Part shown: in pieces, positions 19,185 through 32,144 of the stretch
Layout: each line of letters begins with the position of its first letter
Numbering within the stretch: the stretch's first letter is position 1
Origin: Hydra vulgaris
Taxonomy: Eukaryota; Cnidaria; Hydrozoa; Anthoathecata; Hydridae
Direction: 5' to 3'
Assembly: GCF_038396675.1 (NCBI RefSeq)
Contig: NC_088921.1
Location: 21,213,001 to 21,277,000, forward strand
DNA: 64,000 nucleotides
Position numbers and translations under genes: made by a program
The notes under the pieces: model-generated
What the model was told of the DNA's origin: nothing
What the model saw: only the letters and a program-made list of their open reading frames with translations
Databases searched by the model: none

Positions 19185-20345
19185 TCGCAACTTTAAGTTT
19201 CTCCGGATAAATACCTAATTTTATCGACTTTTTAATTACGTTACTACTTAAATATTGATTAAGTGTTTCAGCAAATAAAGATTTATTTGTAATAGTTTTA
19301 TTTTCATAGCTTAGATTTATAGGAAGACTATTTCCGTCAGTTTGTTTCGTGCCAATTACTTCCCAAATTATGTTCCAAGTACTTTTTGGATCATTTTTAT
19401 GTTTTATTAAATGCTCGGTATAATAATACTTCTTTGACTTTTTAATAACCATCTCAAAAACACGTTTATAATTTTTGTAATAGTTTCGTTTATAATTTTT
19501 GTAATAGTTTCATTCTTGAAAGATTTTTTTGAGAAACTTATTACATAATCGTTGCTTTTTTTTTGACGACATTATAATTCCAGACGTTATCCATGGACTT
19601 AATAATGTTGTTTTTCTTCACACATTTTGTAACTAAACAAAAAGCCATATTGTAAAGTTGTTGTAATTTATCAATAAACTTATCGTATGCCTCATCTGTG
19701 TTTTTAACATCAAGGAGGTCATCCCATTTCAAATCTCATAAAAGAGTATTAAAATTTTTCAATGATTTTTTACTTATATTTCGCTTATTTCTTTTTAACT
19801 TGTTGTGCATAGATGTTATCATATTTTTGTGAGATAAGAAATAGAGGGAAGTGATGTGAAACGTGGCATTTAAATATTCCTGTTTTGATTTTTGATTTAA
19901 ACTCAGTAGTGATTATTTGATCTATAACTGTTGCGCTCTCTCTAGTTGTTCTTGTGGGTTTATTAATTAGTCGAATATGGCCTTTCTGGTATATGACGTA
20001 AAAGAATTTTTTTATATTTGTATTTATCTGACTCATATTCAGGTCAAGGTTAAAATTACCTACAAATTAAATGTTTTTATGTTTGCTAAATTTATTTTTA
20101 ATTATGTTTTTAATATGATTTTCAAATTGTTTTAATGAATCATTGGGTGGTGAGTATAAAAGGTAAATGATTTTGTTTTTTGTGGTTATTATTATTTATT
20201 TCCGCACACAATGATTCACATTATTTATTATTTCCACACATAGTGATTCACAATCGTTATTGGTTGAACATAAATCTTTTTTTTAGCTTGTTTGATAAAG
20301 ATTTACGTATAAATACACACAAACCCTCTCCTTTCTTCCCAGATC
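19185..20345 (-). pseudogene. CR1/L2-like LINE ORF2 remnant (family B), reverse strand
   Basis: Reading leftwards, it gives an endonuclease piece (GGGV region at 20311-20345), the endonuclease end with INKPTRTTRESATVIDQII and a later SHHFPLF (19785-20036), the linker (19541-19732) and the RT-proximal part with KNDPKSTWNIIWEVIGTKQTDG (to 19185). Several stops and frameshifts break it, and the RT core is missing. It is a dead CR1/L2-group copy. Confidence 0.7.
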
Positions 20346-21051
<706 letters not shown>

Positions 21052-21139
21052 GTCTTTTTTTTTGCTTTTTTTTTTGCTTCTAGTTTGCGTTTGCGGCACA
21101 AGACGAGTAAGACGTATTCTTTTTTTGAGCATAACTTTA

Positions 21140-21885
21140 TTTCCAATAAAAATTGAAATAAATATTAAAAGTATAGAAAATATTATCACAAGCAAACTAG
21201 ATGAACAAAAAAAAAGTATACTAGCAGAAACGGAGAAACTCAAAGATCATGAAAAAAACTTCACTACAATATTAAGTTCGAACTTCAAAATATAAACAGC
21301 AAGGTTAGACAAAATGGACGTTGAAATAAACAATAACAAGTTAAATAGTAGAAGAGTTGAAAATAAAGTTGACGAAATAAAAGTCAGCATAAATTTCAAA
21401 GAGGAAAAAGCTAGGGATGAATTTATTTATATAAGAACAAAATACGATAATGAAATTTTGATGTTGAAAAAAAAATCTATTGACTTAGAAAATTGCTCAA
21501 GACGTAATAATCGATGACATAAAAGAAAAACCTGAAGAAAACTATAGTGATTGTGAGAAGGCTGTAAAAGACATCTTTAAAACAAAACTAAATATATTAA
21601 GTGAAGTAGTTGTGGAACGAGCGCACCGAGTCGGTGCAATTAAAAATAAGAAAACACCAAGATCAATCGTTTTAAAGCTTTTGAATTATCATGATAAAAA
21701 TAAAATATTAAGCTCAGTAAATAAACTTAAAGGAACCGGCATTTATATTAATGAAGATTGTGCAAAAGAAACGATGTTAGAAAGAAAGAAGCTTTAGGAA
21801 GAAATTAAACGGGTACGTAACGAAGGTAAATTTGCAATTATTAAATTTGATAAATTTTATTGTAGAGATTTTAGAAAGTAAACGC
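21140..21885 (+). pseudogene. LINE ORF1 remnant (family B), coiled-coil RNA-binding type
   Basis: A broken ORF1. Its first part (21140-21517) is K/E/N-rich with heptad-like spacing, suggesting a coiled coil ([18 protein letters not shown]..., IDLENCSRRNNR). Its second part (21530-21880) contains VVERAHRVGAIKNKKTPRSI, LLNYHDKNKILSSV and GTGIYINEDCAKET, a recognisable ORF1 module of L1/CR1-like LINEs in aquatic animals. At least two frame breaks separate the parts. The endonuclease ORF follows 200 bp downstream, as expected. Confidence 0.7.
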
Positions 21886-22079
21886 GCAAAGTTTCGTTAA
21901 GCGAAGCGCTATTTTACCGATTTTAAATAATGACTAACTTAACAATAGATTTTGAAAAATTACACTTTAATGTTTTTAATCCAGCAAATGTTTTAATGAT
22001 ATTTCTGACGCTGATTTGCATTTTTTAACGAAAACAATTTTATTTCATCCTTTTTTGAAATAAAAACTTTTAAAATTGA

Positions 22080-22515
22080 ACTAAAAACCTTAAAGAGTAA
22101 CTTTACTGTAATACGCATTAACATAAGAAGTATAAATACCAACATGGATAAGCTAAAACATTTTCTTAACGAATGCAGTTATCTATTCAGTGTGATATAT
22201 CTAACAGAAACGTGGTGTTCTAACGAATCATGCAGAATAAATTCAAGTTTAAAAATTCCTAACGACAAATTATTATCATCTGAAAGAAAAACTAACAAAA
22301 GGGGAGGTGGAATTATAACTTATATTAAGAATGATCAAGTTACGAAAATAAGAGATGACCTTTCGATCTCAGATGCCGATAGTGAGGTTTTTACAATTGA
22401 AATAACAAGCAACAAATGAAAAAACATACTGGTCTCCACATGTTACCGTCCACCTGAAGGTGATTTATTTAAATTTTCCAATCATTTAAAACAAATTTTT
22501 ATAAAAAAACACGAA
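22080..22515 (+). pseudogene. CR1/L2-like endonuclease, N-terminal part (family B)
   Basis: Encodes INIRSINTNMDKLKHFLNE, then YLTETWCSNES (with the catalytic E), then RGGGIITYIKND and a final STCYRPPEGD. This is the front half of a CR1/L2-group APE endonuclease. After 22515 the sequence jumps to the ORF2 C terminus, so the RT and the rest of the endonuclease are deleted. Confidence 0.75.
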
Positions 22516-22531
22516 AAAACACGCATCAAGA

Positions 22532-22912
22532 TTGGTTTATAATAAAAATAAATTCACTCATGCCGATCCTTTACTTAAAAACTTGAATGCTTTAAATACC
22601 TATCAAATTAACATCTACCAAAATGTTTTATTTATGCCCAAATATAAGCTCGGACTTGTCCCAACTCATTATACTAATAACTTTTTTCAAACCAACGCCA
22701 ACAGATATATCTCACGAGGAACCGGAAACTTTACATTGCCCATAAAAAAAACCAAATTTTCGAGATTTTCGATTGCATACCGTGGCCCCTATTTATACCA
22801 CAAAACAATACCTCAAAATATAGAACTTACTAAATTGAATAATCTTATTGCCCTGAAGAAAAAACTAAAAGATCTCATAATTAACAAAACCAATTTTATC
22901 GATATCTATTAA
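22532..22912 (+). pseudogene. CR1/L2-like ORF2 C-terminal fragment (126 codons)
   Basis: Shows LLKNLNALNTYQINIYQNVLF, NRYISRGTGNFTLP and FSIAYRGPYLYHKTIP, the thumb and C-terminal segment of CR1/L2-type ORF2. It matches the 3' part of the copy at 25230-25430. A 3' UTR with a structured module follows. Confidence 0.75.
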
Positions 22913-23240
22913 ATATAAAAGAACAATTAATATAATAAAATGTAAAAAAAACCAAATTAAGCTATAAAAATATTTAAAAAAGAAATAAAACATAAAATAT
23001 AAATAAATAAATAAAAATCGTTAACAACTACACATAGTAAAATATTACTGAACAGTAGACTTCAAAAAATTAATGTGGGTCTTTACTCTTAAAATTTTTA
23101 GTTTATTTTGTATTTTAAAGGTTCTCGATGAAAAGACTTTTCTTAGTCTTCTGCGAGTTTCCTTACAACTACATAGTACTACTAATATATGTTAAAATAT
23201 ATTTTCAACAAATAACATATATTTTCAACGACAACGACAA

Positions 23241-23311
23241 GCAAGTCCCTAGTAGCCCTTTGTTGCGACGGACTTGCGTATATTTTTTAAATGCATGGGT
23301 TAATACCCAGC
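23241..23311 (+). other. Stem-loop module in family B 3' UTR, shared with E1
   Basis: GCAAGTCC (23241-23248) pairs with GGACTTGC (23270-23277). TGGG (23296-23299) pairs with CCCA (23306-23309) around TTAATA. About 90 bp aligns closely to the E1 3' UTR module at 3684-3775, with matching changes on both sides of each stem. Confidence 0.75.
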
Positions 23312-23502
23312 ATTTTATATTATAAACCACGAATTTTTAAGTTTATTATTTTAACTCGCATGGGTTAAAATGTCAAACGCGCATGCGTAAAACAGCATTG
23401 TTAACGCTCTTTAGATATTGTAATTATTTGTGGTGGACATTTATATAAACTGGAGACATGTAAATATTATTTGCTCTTGAAATATATAATAATGATTGTT
23501 GT

Positions 23503-23504
<2 letters not shown>

Positions 23505-23589
<85 letters not shown>

Positions 23590-23615
23590 TATATATTATA
23601 TAATATATATATATA
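23505..23615. repeat. (TA)n microsatellite
   Basis: TA tract, partly interrupted at its right end. Confidence 0.95.
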
Positions 23616-23689
23616 AATAATTACTTTAACGTATAATATATATAAATAATTACTTTAACGTCTTATGTCAAAAAAACTATATTCCACAA

Positions 23690-25500
23690 ATTAATAGACT
23701 GAAAAAATGCCGAGCATTTAATAAAACATAAAAATGATCCAAAAAATACTTGGAACATAGTTTTAGAAGTAACTGGCACGAAACAAACTGACGGAAATAG
23801 CCATCCTATAAATCTAAACATTGAAAATAAAACTATTACAAAGTACAAATGAATCTTTATTTGCAGAAACACATAATCAATATTTTGTCAGTGTAAGTTC
23901 CGCTTTAGCGTCAAAAATAGAAACTACTGAAGTAAACTTTGAGTCATATTTTACTCCTAATAAGACCTCTGAGATGGATAATTAAGAAGTTACTGAAAAA
24001 GAACTCTAAGCTGCAGTATATCTTTTAATACTAAACAAAATTCTGGGGTATGATAATATTAGTAGTAACGTAATTAAAAAATCGATAAAACTAGGTATTT
24101 ATCCGGAGAAACTTAAAATTGCGAGGTTCATATGCCTATTTCAAATCAGGAGACATTTCTAATCCTAAAAATTTCAGACCAATTTCGAATCTTCCTTGCT
24201 TCTTAAAAAACTTAGAGCGAGTTATGAATAACCGAATTTTAATTTTTCCTAATATAAATAATATTCTACATAATAAACGATTTGGATTTTAGCCAGGGTA
24301 CTCAACTGGCCATGCTATTATTATTATTATTCACAATATATTTAAAGCATTTAACGAAAGTAAGTTTACCCTCATGGTTTTTAAAGATCTTAGCAAAGCT
24401 AATATCTTTTAAATCAAATTCTAGTTAAAAAAATTGAATTTTTATAAGAAATTAACTTTTGAATCAAATAAAATTCTTATACAAAAAATTGAAAGTTATG
24501 GAATTAAAAGCACATATTTAGAATGGTTAAAAATTTATCAAAGCAATAGAAAGCAATACATAGCACACGAAAAAGGAAAAACTGATTACTTGACTATAAC
24601 TTGCGGTATTCCCCAATTCTGGGTCCACTGTTATTCCTTATTTATGTAAGCGACTTTCATAAGTTTTCAAACATTTTTAATTCAGTTTTATTTGCAGATG
24701 ACACGAACTTATTTTATTCTAATGGAGATGTCAACTTTTTATTTAAAATAGTAAACAAGGAATTTTTAAATCTTGCGGAATGGTTTAAGGAAACAAATTG
24801 TCCTTGAATTTAAACAATACTAAGTTTACTTTTTTTCATAGAATTCACGATAAAGAAAATATTCTATTAATACTTCCTGATCTTTATCTTGGTAACTCTA
24901 AAATAGTTAGAGAGTCATCATTAAAGTTTTTAGGTATGATACTTGACAAAAACTTGACATGGAGAGAACACTTAACGTAAGAAGATGAAATTTCAAAAAA
25001 ATATTGGCATTTTATACAAAGCTAACCAGTTATTAAACCAAAACTGTTTAAAAACTTATATTTCTCCCTCATACATTGTTATATAAACTATGCTAATATT
25101 ACATGGTGCAGCTCTAATGTAAGTAAAGTTAAAAAATTGCTTAGTAGACAAAAACACGCTGTCAGAATTATTTTAAGGTGCAGGTTTTACACATTCTAAA
25201 GAACTATTTAAAAATCATCACATACTTAATGTTTTTCAGTTGAACCTTTATCAAATTCTTATATTTATGCACAAGTTTCATAATAAAGTAACGCCTATAA
25301 TATTTAATAAACTTTTTAATAAAATTAAACAGGAGTACCCTTCAAGATTTTCAAGTTACAATTATGAGCAACCTAAAATGCACTATTTGATTACTAAATT
25401 TTCTATTGCCATCAGAGGTCCTAAATTATAGAACACTTTATTAAATAACCAGCTGAAAAATTGTTCTTGAGTTTCGCTAATTAAACAAAAACTTTTTAAC
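23690..25500 (+). pseudogene. CR1/L2-like LINE reverse transcriptase remnant (family B)
   Basis: Follows ORF2 from before the RT core (HKNDPKNTWNIVLEVTGTKQTDG) through NFRPISNLPC, a GIPQFWVHC block that replaces the usual GVPQGS-type motif, VLFADDTNLFYS (catalytic FADD, near 24700), LKFLGMILDKNLTWREHL and the C-terminal YQILIFMHKFHNKVTPIIF. Numerous frame changes and stops break it, the longest open piece being 71 codons. A T-rich 3' region follows (25540-25740). Confidence 0.8.
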
Positions 25501-26264
25501 GATTTAAACGAATTAATTTTTTTTTATGATTCTTTATTTTGTCTCCTTTTTTTCGTTTTTTTTTTTTTTTTTTTTTTTTGATTTTAATTTTTTTTTTTCT
25601 TTTTTAACAACCATCTTATTAACTGCTCTTTATTTTAAATTTTCCTTCAATTCTCCTACTAACTTTTTTTTAATTTTTCTTGTGTAATTGTTATATTTAT
25701 TATTATTTTTTTTTTTATCTTTTATTTACGATTTTCTGTTGATTATAGATTAGTTTCTGATCTTTACATACTTGCAAAATTTGTATTTATTGTTTAAACC
25801 ATACAAAGTAATTTTATGTTTACAATTTAATGGTTGTTCACGCTTTCTGATAAAAGCACGTCGGGGCGTAGTGATAAGGCAAATATTGTCTTCTTTTAAT
25901 CACGGTCATGTAAATTTTATTTATATAAAACACCCATGTATTCTTTTTTTAATGACAAAATAAAAAATAGAAAAAACCATTTCGAAAGAATACTTGCGAA
26001 AGCATTCATCTAACTGTTATACAAAATGTTGTTAAATGATAAAAAGTGTTGTTAAATGGTTTTCAAAAGTTTATACATATATATATGGAGTACATTTGTG
26101 TTTTTTCCTTTCCTTCTCATAAATTAGACCAATAATTATTATTTATTTGCTTCAAATTTAACACTGAAAGTAGTTTATGGTTTGCATAACATGTTATTAA
26201 AAAATTCTCAATATTTTTAAAAACTGACATTCTCTGCTTTTCCGTTGCACACTATATATATTTT

Positions 26265-26276
26265 AATATATATATA

Positions 26277-26350
<74 letters not shown>
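26265..26350. repeat. (TA)n microsatellite
   Basis: TA tract of about 85 bp. Confidence 0.95.
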
Positions 26351-26354
<4 letters not shown>

Positions 26355-27639
26355 GGTTTTAGCATTTTTCACTTAAATTAGATCTTTTTTTGATTTCAAC
26401 AAATTGTTTCCCGATAACGCAGTTGCATTCGTATGTTTACTTTGTTCAAGTTATCTTCATTATTTAATTCTTATTCATTAAATGACATTTTAAAAAGTAT
26501 ACTTTATGAAAGTCTTGATTTTTTTATAAAAGTTTAAAACTGAAACTTATCAATATCATATAAAAATTAGTGTTCTAAGTACTTAGTTAATTATACCTAT
26601 TTAATTCATAAAACGTAATTAAATGTATTTATTATGCCTCGTTTCGTAAGTTTTTTTTCCGTTAGGAACTGTTACGCAAGTTGTGGTGCGAAAGAGTTTC
26701 GTTTCGAAAGATATTTGGATTTTTATCATTATTTCCAAAAATTAAAATCTTTATATGTTGTAGTACTGAAAATAAAATTTTATTATAAACATTTTGAAAA
26801 AGGTGAAATGGACAATGTTTCGTACGATTCGTAGGCGGATATTTTGAAATGTTAATTAGACAACTGATGTTGGACTTGAGGTTTATGTCTCGGATAAGTT
26901 ATGTTGGTTAAAAAACTTGTGGTTATTAAGGTGGTTGGTAATTGAAATGATATTTTTTGTATATATTTTATGTATATATAAATAATATTTATATGTATTT
27001 ATTTATATTATTAGTTTTTCAGTATATATAATTATATAAATTTTAATTATTGCTTCTTATGTAACGAATAATTCAGGGTCGTATTAGTTTATGTTTTTGT
27101 AAATAAAAAACTTGACAAGATTGAAAAAACACAAAACATGTTGTCTTATCCAAGTGGAAAATTTGAAACTTCAATTTGCTCCTCTTTAGATAATTTCTGA
27201 TTGCTAAAATTACGCCTTCTAATTCTTAGACCATTAAAAAATTAGACGCGGCGTTTACGTAAATCGTTATAACCACAATTTTTGCGGGAAAAAAAGCTAG
27301 ATAATTAAACTAGAAAAAAGGTTTTATTTAAATTTTTAAGGAAAATTTATTTTATTAACAGAATATGGAATATATTTTTATAGGTTATATTCCAATAAAG
27401 ACAAAGCTATTTATTTGTTACTATTGTAATAAATATGAACTCTTATCCATAAAATGATGTATCGGTACCAGTAATATATTTTTCTGTGCGACTTTATGTA
27501 TATACATAATTAAAATTAATCGAAAAAATGTAAAATAATTGCAAAAGGAAACTTAACGAATAAATTTTATTTTGCCACAAAATGACGTCAATACGCAAAG
27601 TTAAGGGACAGGTATAGAAATAATTGTTGTGGAACAGAC

Positions 27640-27890
27640 ATGTATTGAAATGGTGGCTAGGATATATAAAAAGAAAAAGTTTAGAAAAGTTCGGTTTGTA
27701 TTAGGTTTACAAAGACCCGTATTATTACGGGTCCGATCAGTTAGTCAATATATATTATTGCCGAACTTAATCCTGTTAGTAGTAGAAGCGCCCCTTCAAA
27801 CGTGTTTGACAAGGAACCCTTGGCAGTCATTGCAACGAGGTAGTGTTAAAAATGAGTTGCTGTACATTTGTTATATGAAAACGTGAGCAA
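27640..27890 (+). other. Unassigned segment of higher complexity with an 8-bp hairpin
   Basis: This stretch is less AT-rich than its surroundings and holds GACCCGTA-TTAT-TACGGGTC, a perfect hairpin near 27713-27733. An 85-codon ORF (27629-27886) spans it but the protein looks like no known family. It may be the remains of a repeat or an exon. Confidence 0.3.
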
Positions 27891-28079
27891 AAGTGTATGC
27901 AAATATGTTACTTATGTAAAGTTAAAATAATGTATTCTTAAAATATATTAAAACGTGTATCAATTTTTACAGTTTTACTTTTGTTTTAAAACTGTATTTT
28001 GGCAATCTCTGCCTAGTTTTGGTCCAGAGCATTTATTTTTGTAGAAAAAAATTATTATAAATTTTTCATTAAGCAATAT

Positions 28080-28145
28080 GCCAGCGTGACCGAGAGTATA
28101 ACGCGAAGAGTTTGTAATCAATAAAACCGTGGTTCGGATACCACA
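28080..28145 (+). other. tRNA-derived sequence (possible SINE head)
   Basis: GCCAGCGTGACCGAGAGTATAACGCG resembles the 5' half and A box of a long-arm tRNA. GTGGTTCGGATACCAC forms a T-arm with a good B box. The anticodon-arm region is present but degenerate and the acceptor stem does not pair, so it is not a working tRNA gene. The 170 bp that follow (to about 28310) could be a SINE body. Confidence 0.45.
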
Positions 28146-28769
28146 TTTTTTTTTATGTTTTTTTATGGCTCAGATCTCAAAAGACACATAAGGTGTGAGC
28201 CCAAATTTAGGGCGAAAGGTCAACTCCCTCCTTTTTTATAAGGAGTTTAGATCCTATTGAATTTACTATATGAGGAGAAAGCAGGAGGGGTTATATCTGT
28301 AATTATTCTTTTAAGATTTTTTAATGTTGTTAACCTACCAATTATTAATTGATGATGCAAACGTAAATAAATTTTTTTTGTAGATAAATCTTTTTGAATT
28401 TTTTTTTTGGGCTGTTATGTATAAATTGATTTCCAGGTATAACATGTAGTGTATTTTTTCCTTCATTTAATTCGAATACATCAGATGACTTGTTTGTTCA
28501 ATATAGACTTAAATAGAATTGAAAACAGTTGAAAATTGTATTGTTTTGTTAATTTCTTAACAAATGTGTGATTTAAAATTAATTTTTTTTTTTCAAAGCT
28601 TTTAGACTATTTTTTTAAAACCACAATCCACAATGGTTCGTATTTTATTTATTTGAACAAAAGTCTATGCTAATATTTAACATATAAACTTTAAGTTTAT
28701 ATGTATTTTTAAATTATGTAAATAATGATTTTGTAATTCATGAAATTAATTACTGAATATATAAAAAAA
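28146..28769. other. Possible SINE body, then AT-rich DNA
   Basis: Up to about 28310 the sequence is less AT-rich and could belong to the tRNA-like head. Beyond that nothing is recognised. Confidence 0.35.
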
Positions 28770-29154
<385 letters not shown>

Positions 29155-29157
<3 letters not shown>

Positions 29158-29649
29158 TTTTTTTCTAATAATATACAATTAGAAATAATAAATATATACA
29201 ATTTTTCTTTATAACAACATTAACTCAGGTTTTTTAAAATTTTAAAATATATAGATTTTACAAGTGTTCGTAAATATGTACATTTTCTATTTTGTATTTA
29301 CTTTATAATATATATTTTTGTATTTTTTTTTTGTGTGTTTTTTGGTTTGATATTTTTTTGTATTTTTTATTTTTTAATTTTTTTGCCGTTGTGCGGAAAG
29401 AAAATGAGAGTTTAGATAAGGTTAAAAAAAAGAGAAATTCTAAAATAGGTTGAAAGAAGATTCATAAGGTAAAAAAGATTTAGATCAAAAGAAATTATAA
29501 TATATAAATAAACACTAATGTGTTAAAATTATATTTTATTAAATAAGGGCTGGCAGTGATTTGCTAATCATATATAATAATAATTTTTGATGTTTAAATT
29601 AGGAAAAATTGCAAGAGGGAAGGAAATCTTAACTAAACATACAATGGGC
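29155..29649. other. AT-rich intergenic DNA
   Basis: Nothing recognised. Confidence 0.5.
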
Positions 29650-31730
29650 CGTAGTTTTATTTTAGCTTATATGTTTAGTTTTAGATTTCCATTCTTTATT
29701 TGACAAAAAACATTTTTAATACAAAAAAACTCACAGTAAATGTCCGCGGTGTTTCTACGGACATGATAATTATATTTTAAAGCAATAATATTCCTGATAT
29801 TCCTGATTTTTACCCTGATCACTGCCATTGGGTCAATTTTTTTGTGGTGGCATCTACTGTTCCATATTGCACTCATGTTGGTTTGAGTGAGTGTCAACAG
29901 CAGCTGCGAAGTGGGGTTTTTCCGCCGTTTCAATCGAGAAAATCGAATTTATCGGAGAAAAATTGTTTCGAGATGTCAAGGAGTTATTAAAATTTTTTGT
30001 TGTTTTTAGGTGGATTATAAAAAGAGACCCGTTTTTTTCTAATATTTCTATTGTTGTTTTGTAGTACTGAGACGTTTTGTTGTCCCAGTGTTTTGGAAAA
30101 TTGTTCTGTTTTAAAAAGTTCCAGCTTTGGTTTTGGTTCGTAAATTTTATGAGTGAACTCGCCAGCCAATACTTTGAAAAGTAGTAATAATCGTGAGTTT
30201 TGTCCTCTTCGCATTCTTTCAGTTAAAAGAGTGTTTTGAGGCGAAGACTTTGCTTCTTCGGTGATAAAATTCAGAGAACCCCGCTTTTGACGGGTAAAAA
30301 AAGTGTCTCTCTCTTGACCAGATTGTAATTGGTCTTTTGCCACAGGTTTTCGAAAATGGCTTTGTGCAGACGTTCTCTATGTTGTTTAGAGTTACTAACC
30401 AGTTGAAATTGGTAGTATCGCTCAGTCTGGTGTAAAAATTAACACCTAGTATTTAGTAGTAACTAACCGGTGCTGTTGTTCCACTCTATGTCGTCCAATT
30501 CCGGGTATATTTTAAGACCAAAACCCCCAAGGGCGAGACCCTTGGTTTTTGAGGGGTTGATCATTGAAACACTTGCTTTTTCAAACAGTTTTGTTTTTTC
30601 GAAAAAAAAGCGGACTGATTTTACGTCCCTGGCAAAAAAGTTCGAATCATCTGCGTTATGCTGTATTTTGAGGAGTTTATGTGTACCTGGTAACGGGAAA
30701 CCCTCTATTCTGCTGTCCGCTCTGATAACCAAAGCGAGAGCTTCGGCTACAAAAACGTACTGCAAGAGAGAGAGGGGGTTACCCTGACTCCGCTTTCCGT
30801 AGGAAAGAGGGGGTTACCCTAACTCCGCTTTCCGTAGGAAAGGAGGCTGACAGGAAACCGCAATTAAGAACAGATGCCGAAACTTCTGAATATAAGGTGT
30901 TAACAAAAGACACAAAATTTTCGGAGAATCTGAAGCAGAAACGCACGATCGACTTTATCAAACGCCTTTTCTTGATCTATTGACAAAATGAAACTAGGTA
31001 AATTTTTAAATTGCGCGTAATCTATAAAATCACGGACTAAATGTAAATTTGAGAATATTGTTCTACCTGGGATTCCGCAAGTTTGATTTGGTTCTATAAT
31101 TTTCCCCATTACTTTTGCAAGTCGTAGGGCCAGCGCTTTCGTGGTTATTCTGTAATCAGCGCCGATTAAGGATATGGGACTCCAGTTTTTGCATTCAGTA
31201 AGTTCTCCTTGTTTGGGGATTAGTGAAATAATAGATTTTTTCATAGAGTGGCTAGTGTTTTTTTCTACGAAAAGTATTTCGTAGGCAAGTTCTTCAAAAT
31301 CTTTTTCTAGAATGTGTTAAAAGTTTTTATAAAATTTAGCTGGAAGTCCGTCATAGCCTGGAGATTTTCTGTTTTCAAATTTAAAAAGGGCTTCTTTTAG
31401 TTTGGCGACGGTTAGGCGGTTGTTTAAAAATTGTTTTTCATCATCACGTTTAGTGATGTGTGAGAAGATATAGTTTTGGCTGTCTTTGCATAAACTAGTT
31501 TTGGTGTAAATGTTTTTATAATATGAAACTAGGAAGTTTAGTATCTCACCAGGTTCACTCGTCAATGTGCCGTCATTCTTGCGAATTTCGGTAATTGACT
31601 TGTTTCGCTGTTGAACTTTTTCCAAATTATAGAAAAATTTTGAGGCTTTTTCTCCTTCTTCGATTAGTTTTTGCTTCGTGCGAATAGTACTAATATTCGC
31701 TCCTTTGTTAACTAGCAACGTATACCAAAA
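29650..31730 (-). pseudogene. Decayed Tx1-clade LINE ORF2 outside U2 (family D)
   Basis: Reading leftwards from 31718, TIRTKQKLIEEGEKASK, KSPGYDGLPAKFYKNF, SLIPKQGELTECKNW, IPGRTIFSNLHLVRDF, SIDQEKAFDKVDRAF, NADDSNFF (a degenerate YADD) and LFEKASVSMINPSKTKGLALGG follow the order of the E1/E2 ORF2. The C-terminal end is recognisable at 29667-29933 (RNIRNIIALKYN). Similarity to E1 and E2 is strong, so it belongs to the same clade. It has several stops and frame changes, a 36-bp tandem duplication near 30770-30840, and no U2 sequence at either end. The endonuclease is missing, which fits 5' truncation. Confidence 0.8.
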
Positions 31731-32144
31731 GTTTTAAAGTTTTTTAAAGTAATGGTTTATAATAGGAGATTTATAGCTTTTAAAAGTAAATAATAAGTAT
31801 AGTTTTTCTATATGTTTATAGTTATTTTTGTACCTTTTACTAAAAAATATTGAAGTAAGGTTTAAATATAGAAATAGACCTGTATTTTACGGTCATGACA
31901 GCTTATTATTTTGTATTTTATTTATTCTTTGGTATTGTGGTTTATCCTCATCAATTTAGTTGCGAGGCCTCATTATCAAGGCCCGCATAGACAAGTTTAG
32001 AACAAGAGTAAGTTAGATAGATAGCAAAGAGAAAGCGGGCAGATATATTACTAAATGTTAGAAAGTGCAATGTTTTTTCAAAAATGCTAAATTTAACGTT
32101 ATAGAAGATTTTATTTATTCTTTCTTTCTTTTATTTTTTTTTGT
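31731..32144. other. AT-rich intergenic DNA
   Basis: No feature recognised between two LINE remnants. Confidence 0.5.

Larger units (their letters stand above)
25501..28079. other. AT-rich intergenic region
   Basis: Contains T-rich runs (25540-25720), a TA tract (26265-26350) and no recognisable gene. Small ORFs at 25772-25963 and 26634-26834 show no family features. The segment at 27640-27890 is listed separately. Confidence 0.55.

Noticed and set aside
25850-25915. tRNA-like CGGGGCGTAGTGATAAGGC segment
   Set aside because: Only an A-box-like piece is present; no B box or foldable cloverleaf could be made.
29735-29765. ATGTCCG/CGGACAT hairpin resembling the E1 3' UTR module
   Set aside because: It lies within the ORF2 C-terminal coding segment of family D, and the second stem and flanking sequence of the module are absent.
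29987-30343. 118-codon ORF on the - strand downstream of the family D RT
   Set aside because: Kept as part of the family D remnant; it cannot be aligned to a specific ORF2 segment by eye and is not a separate gene.
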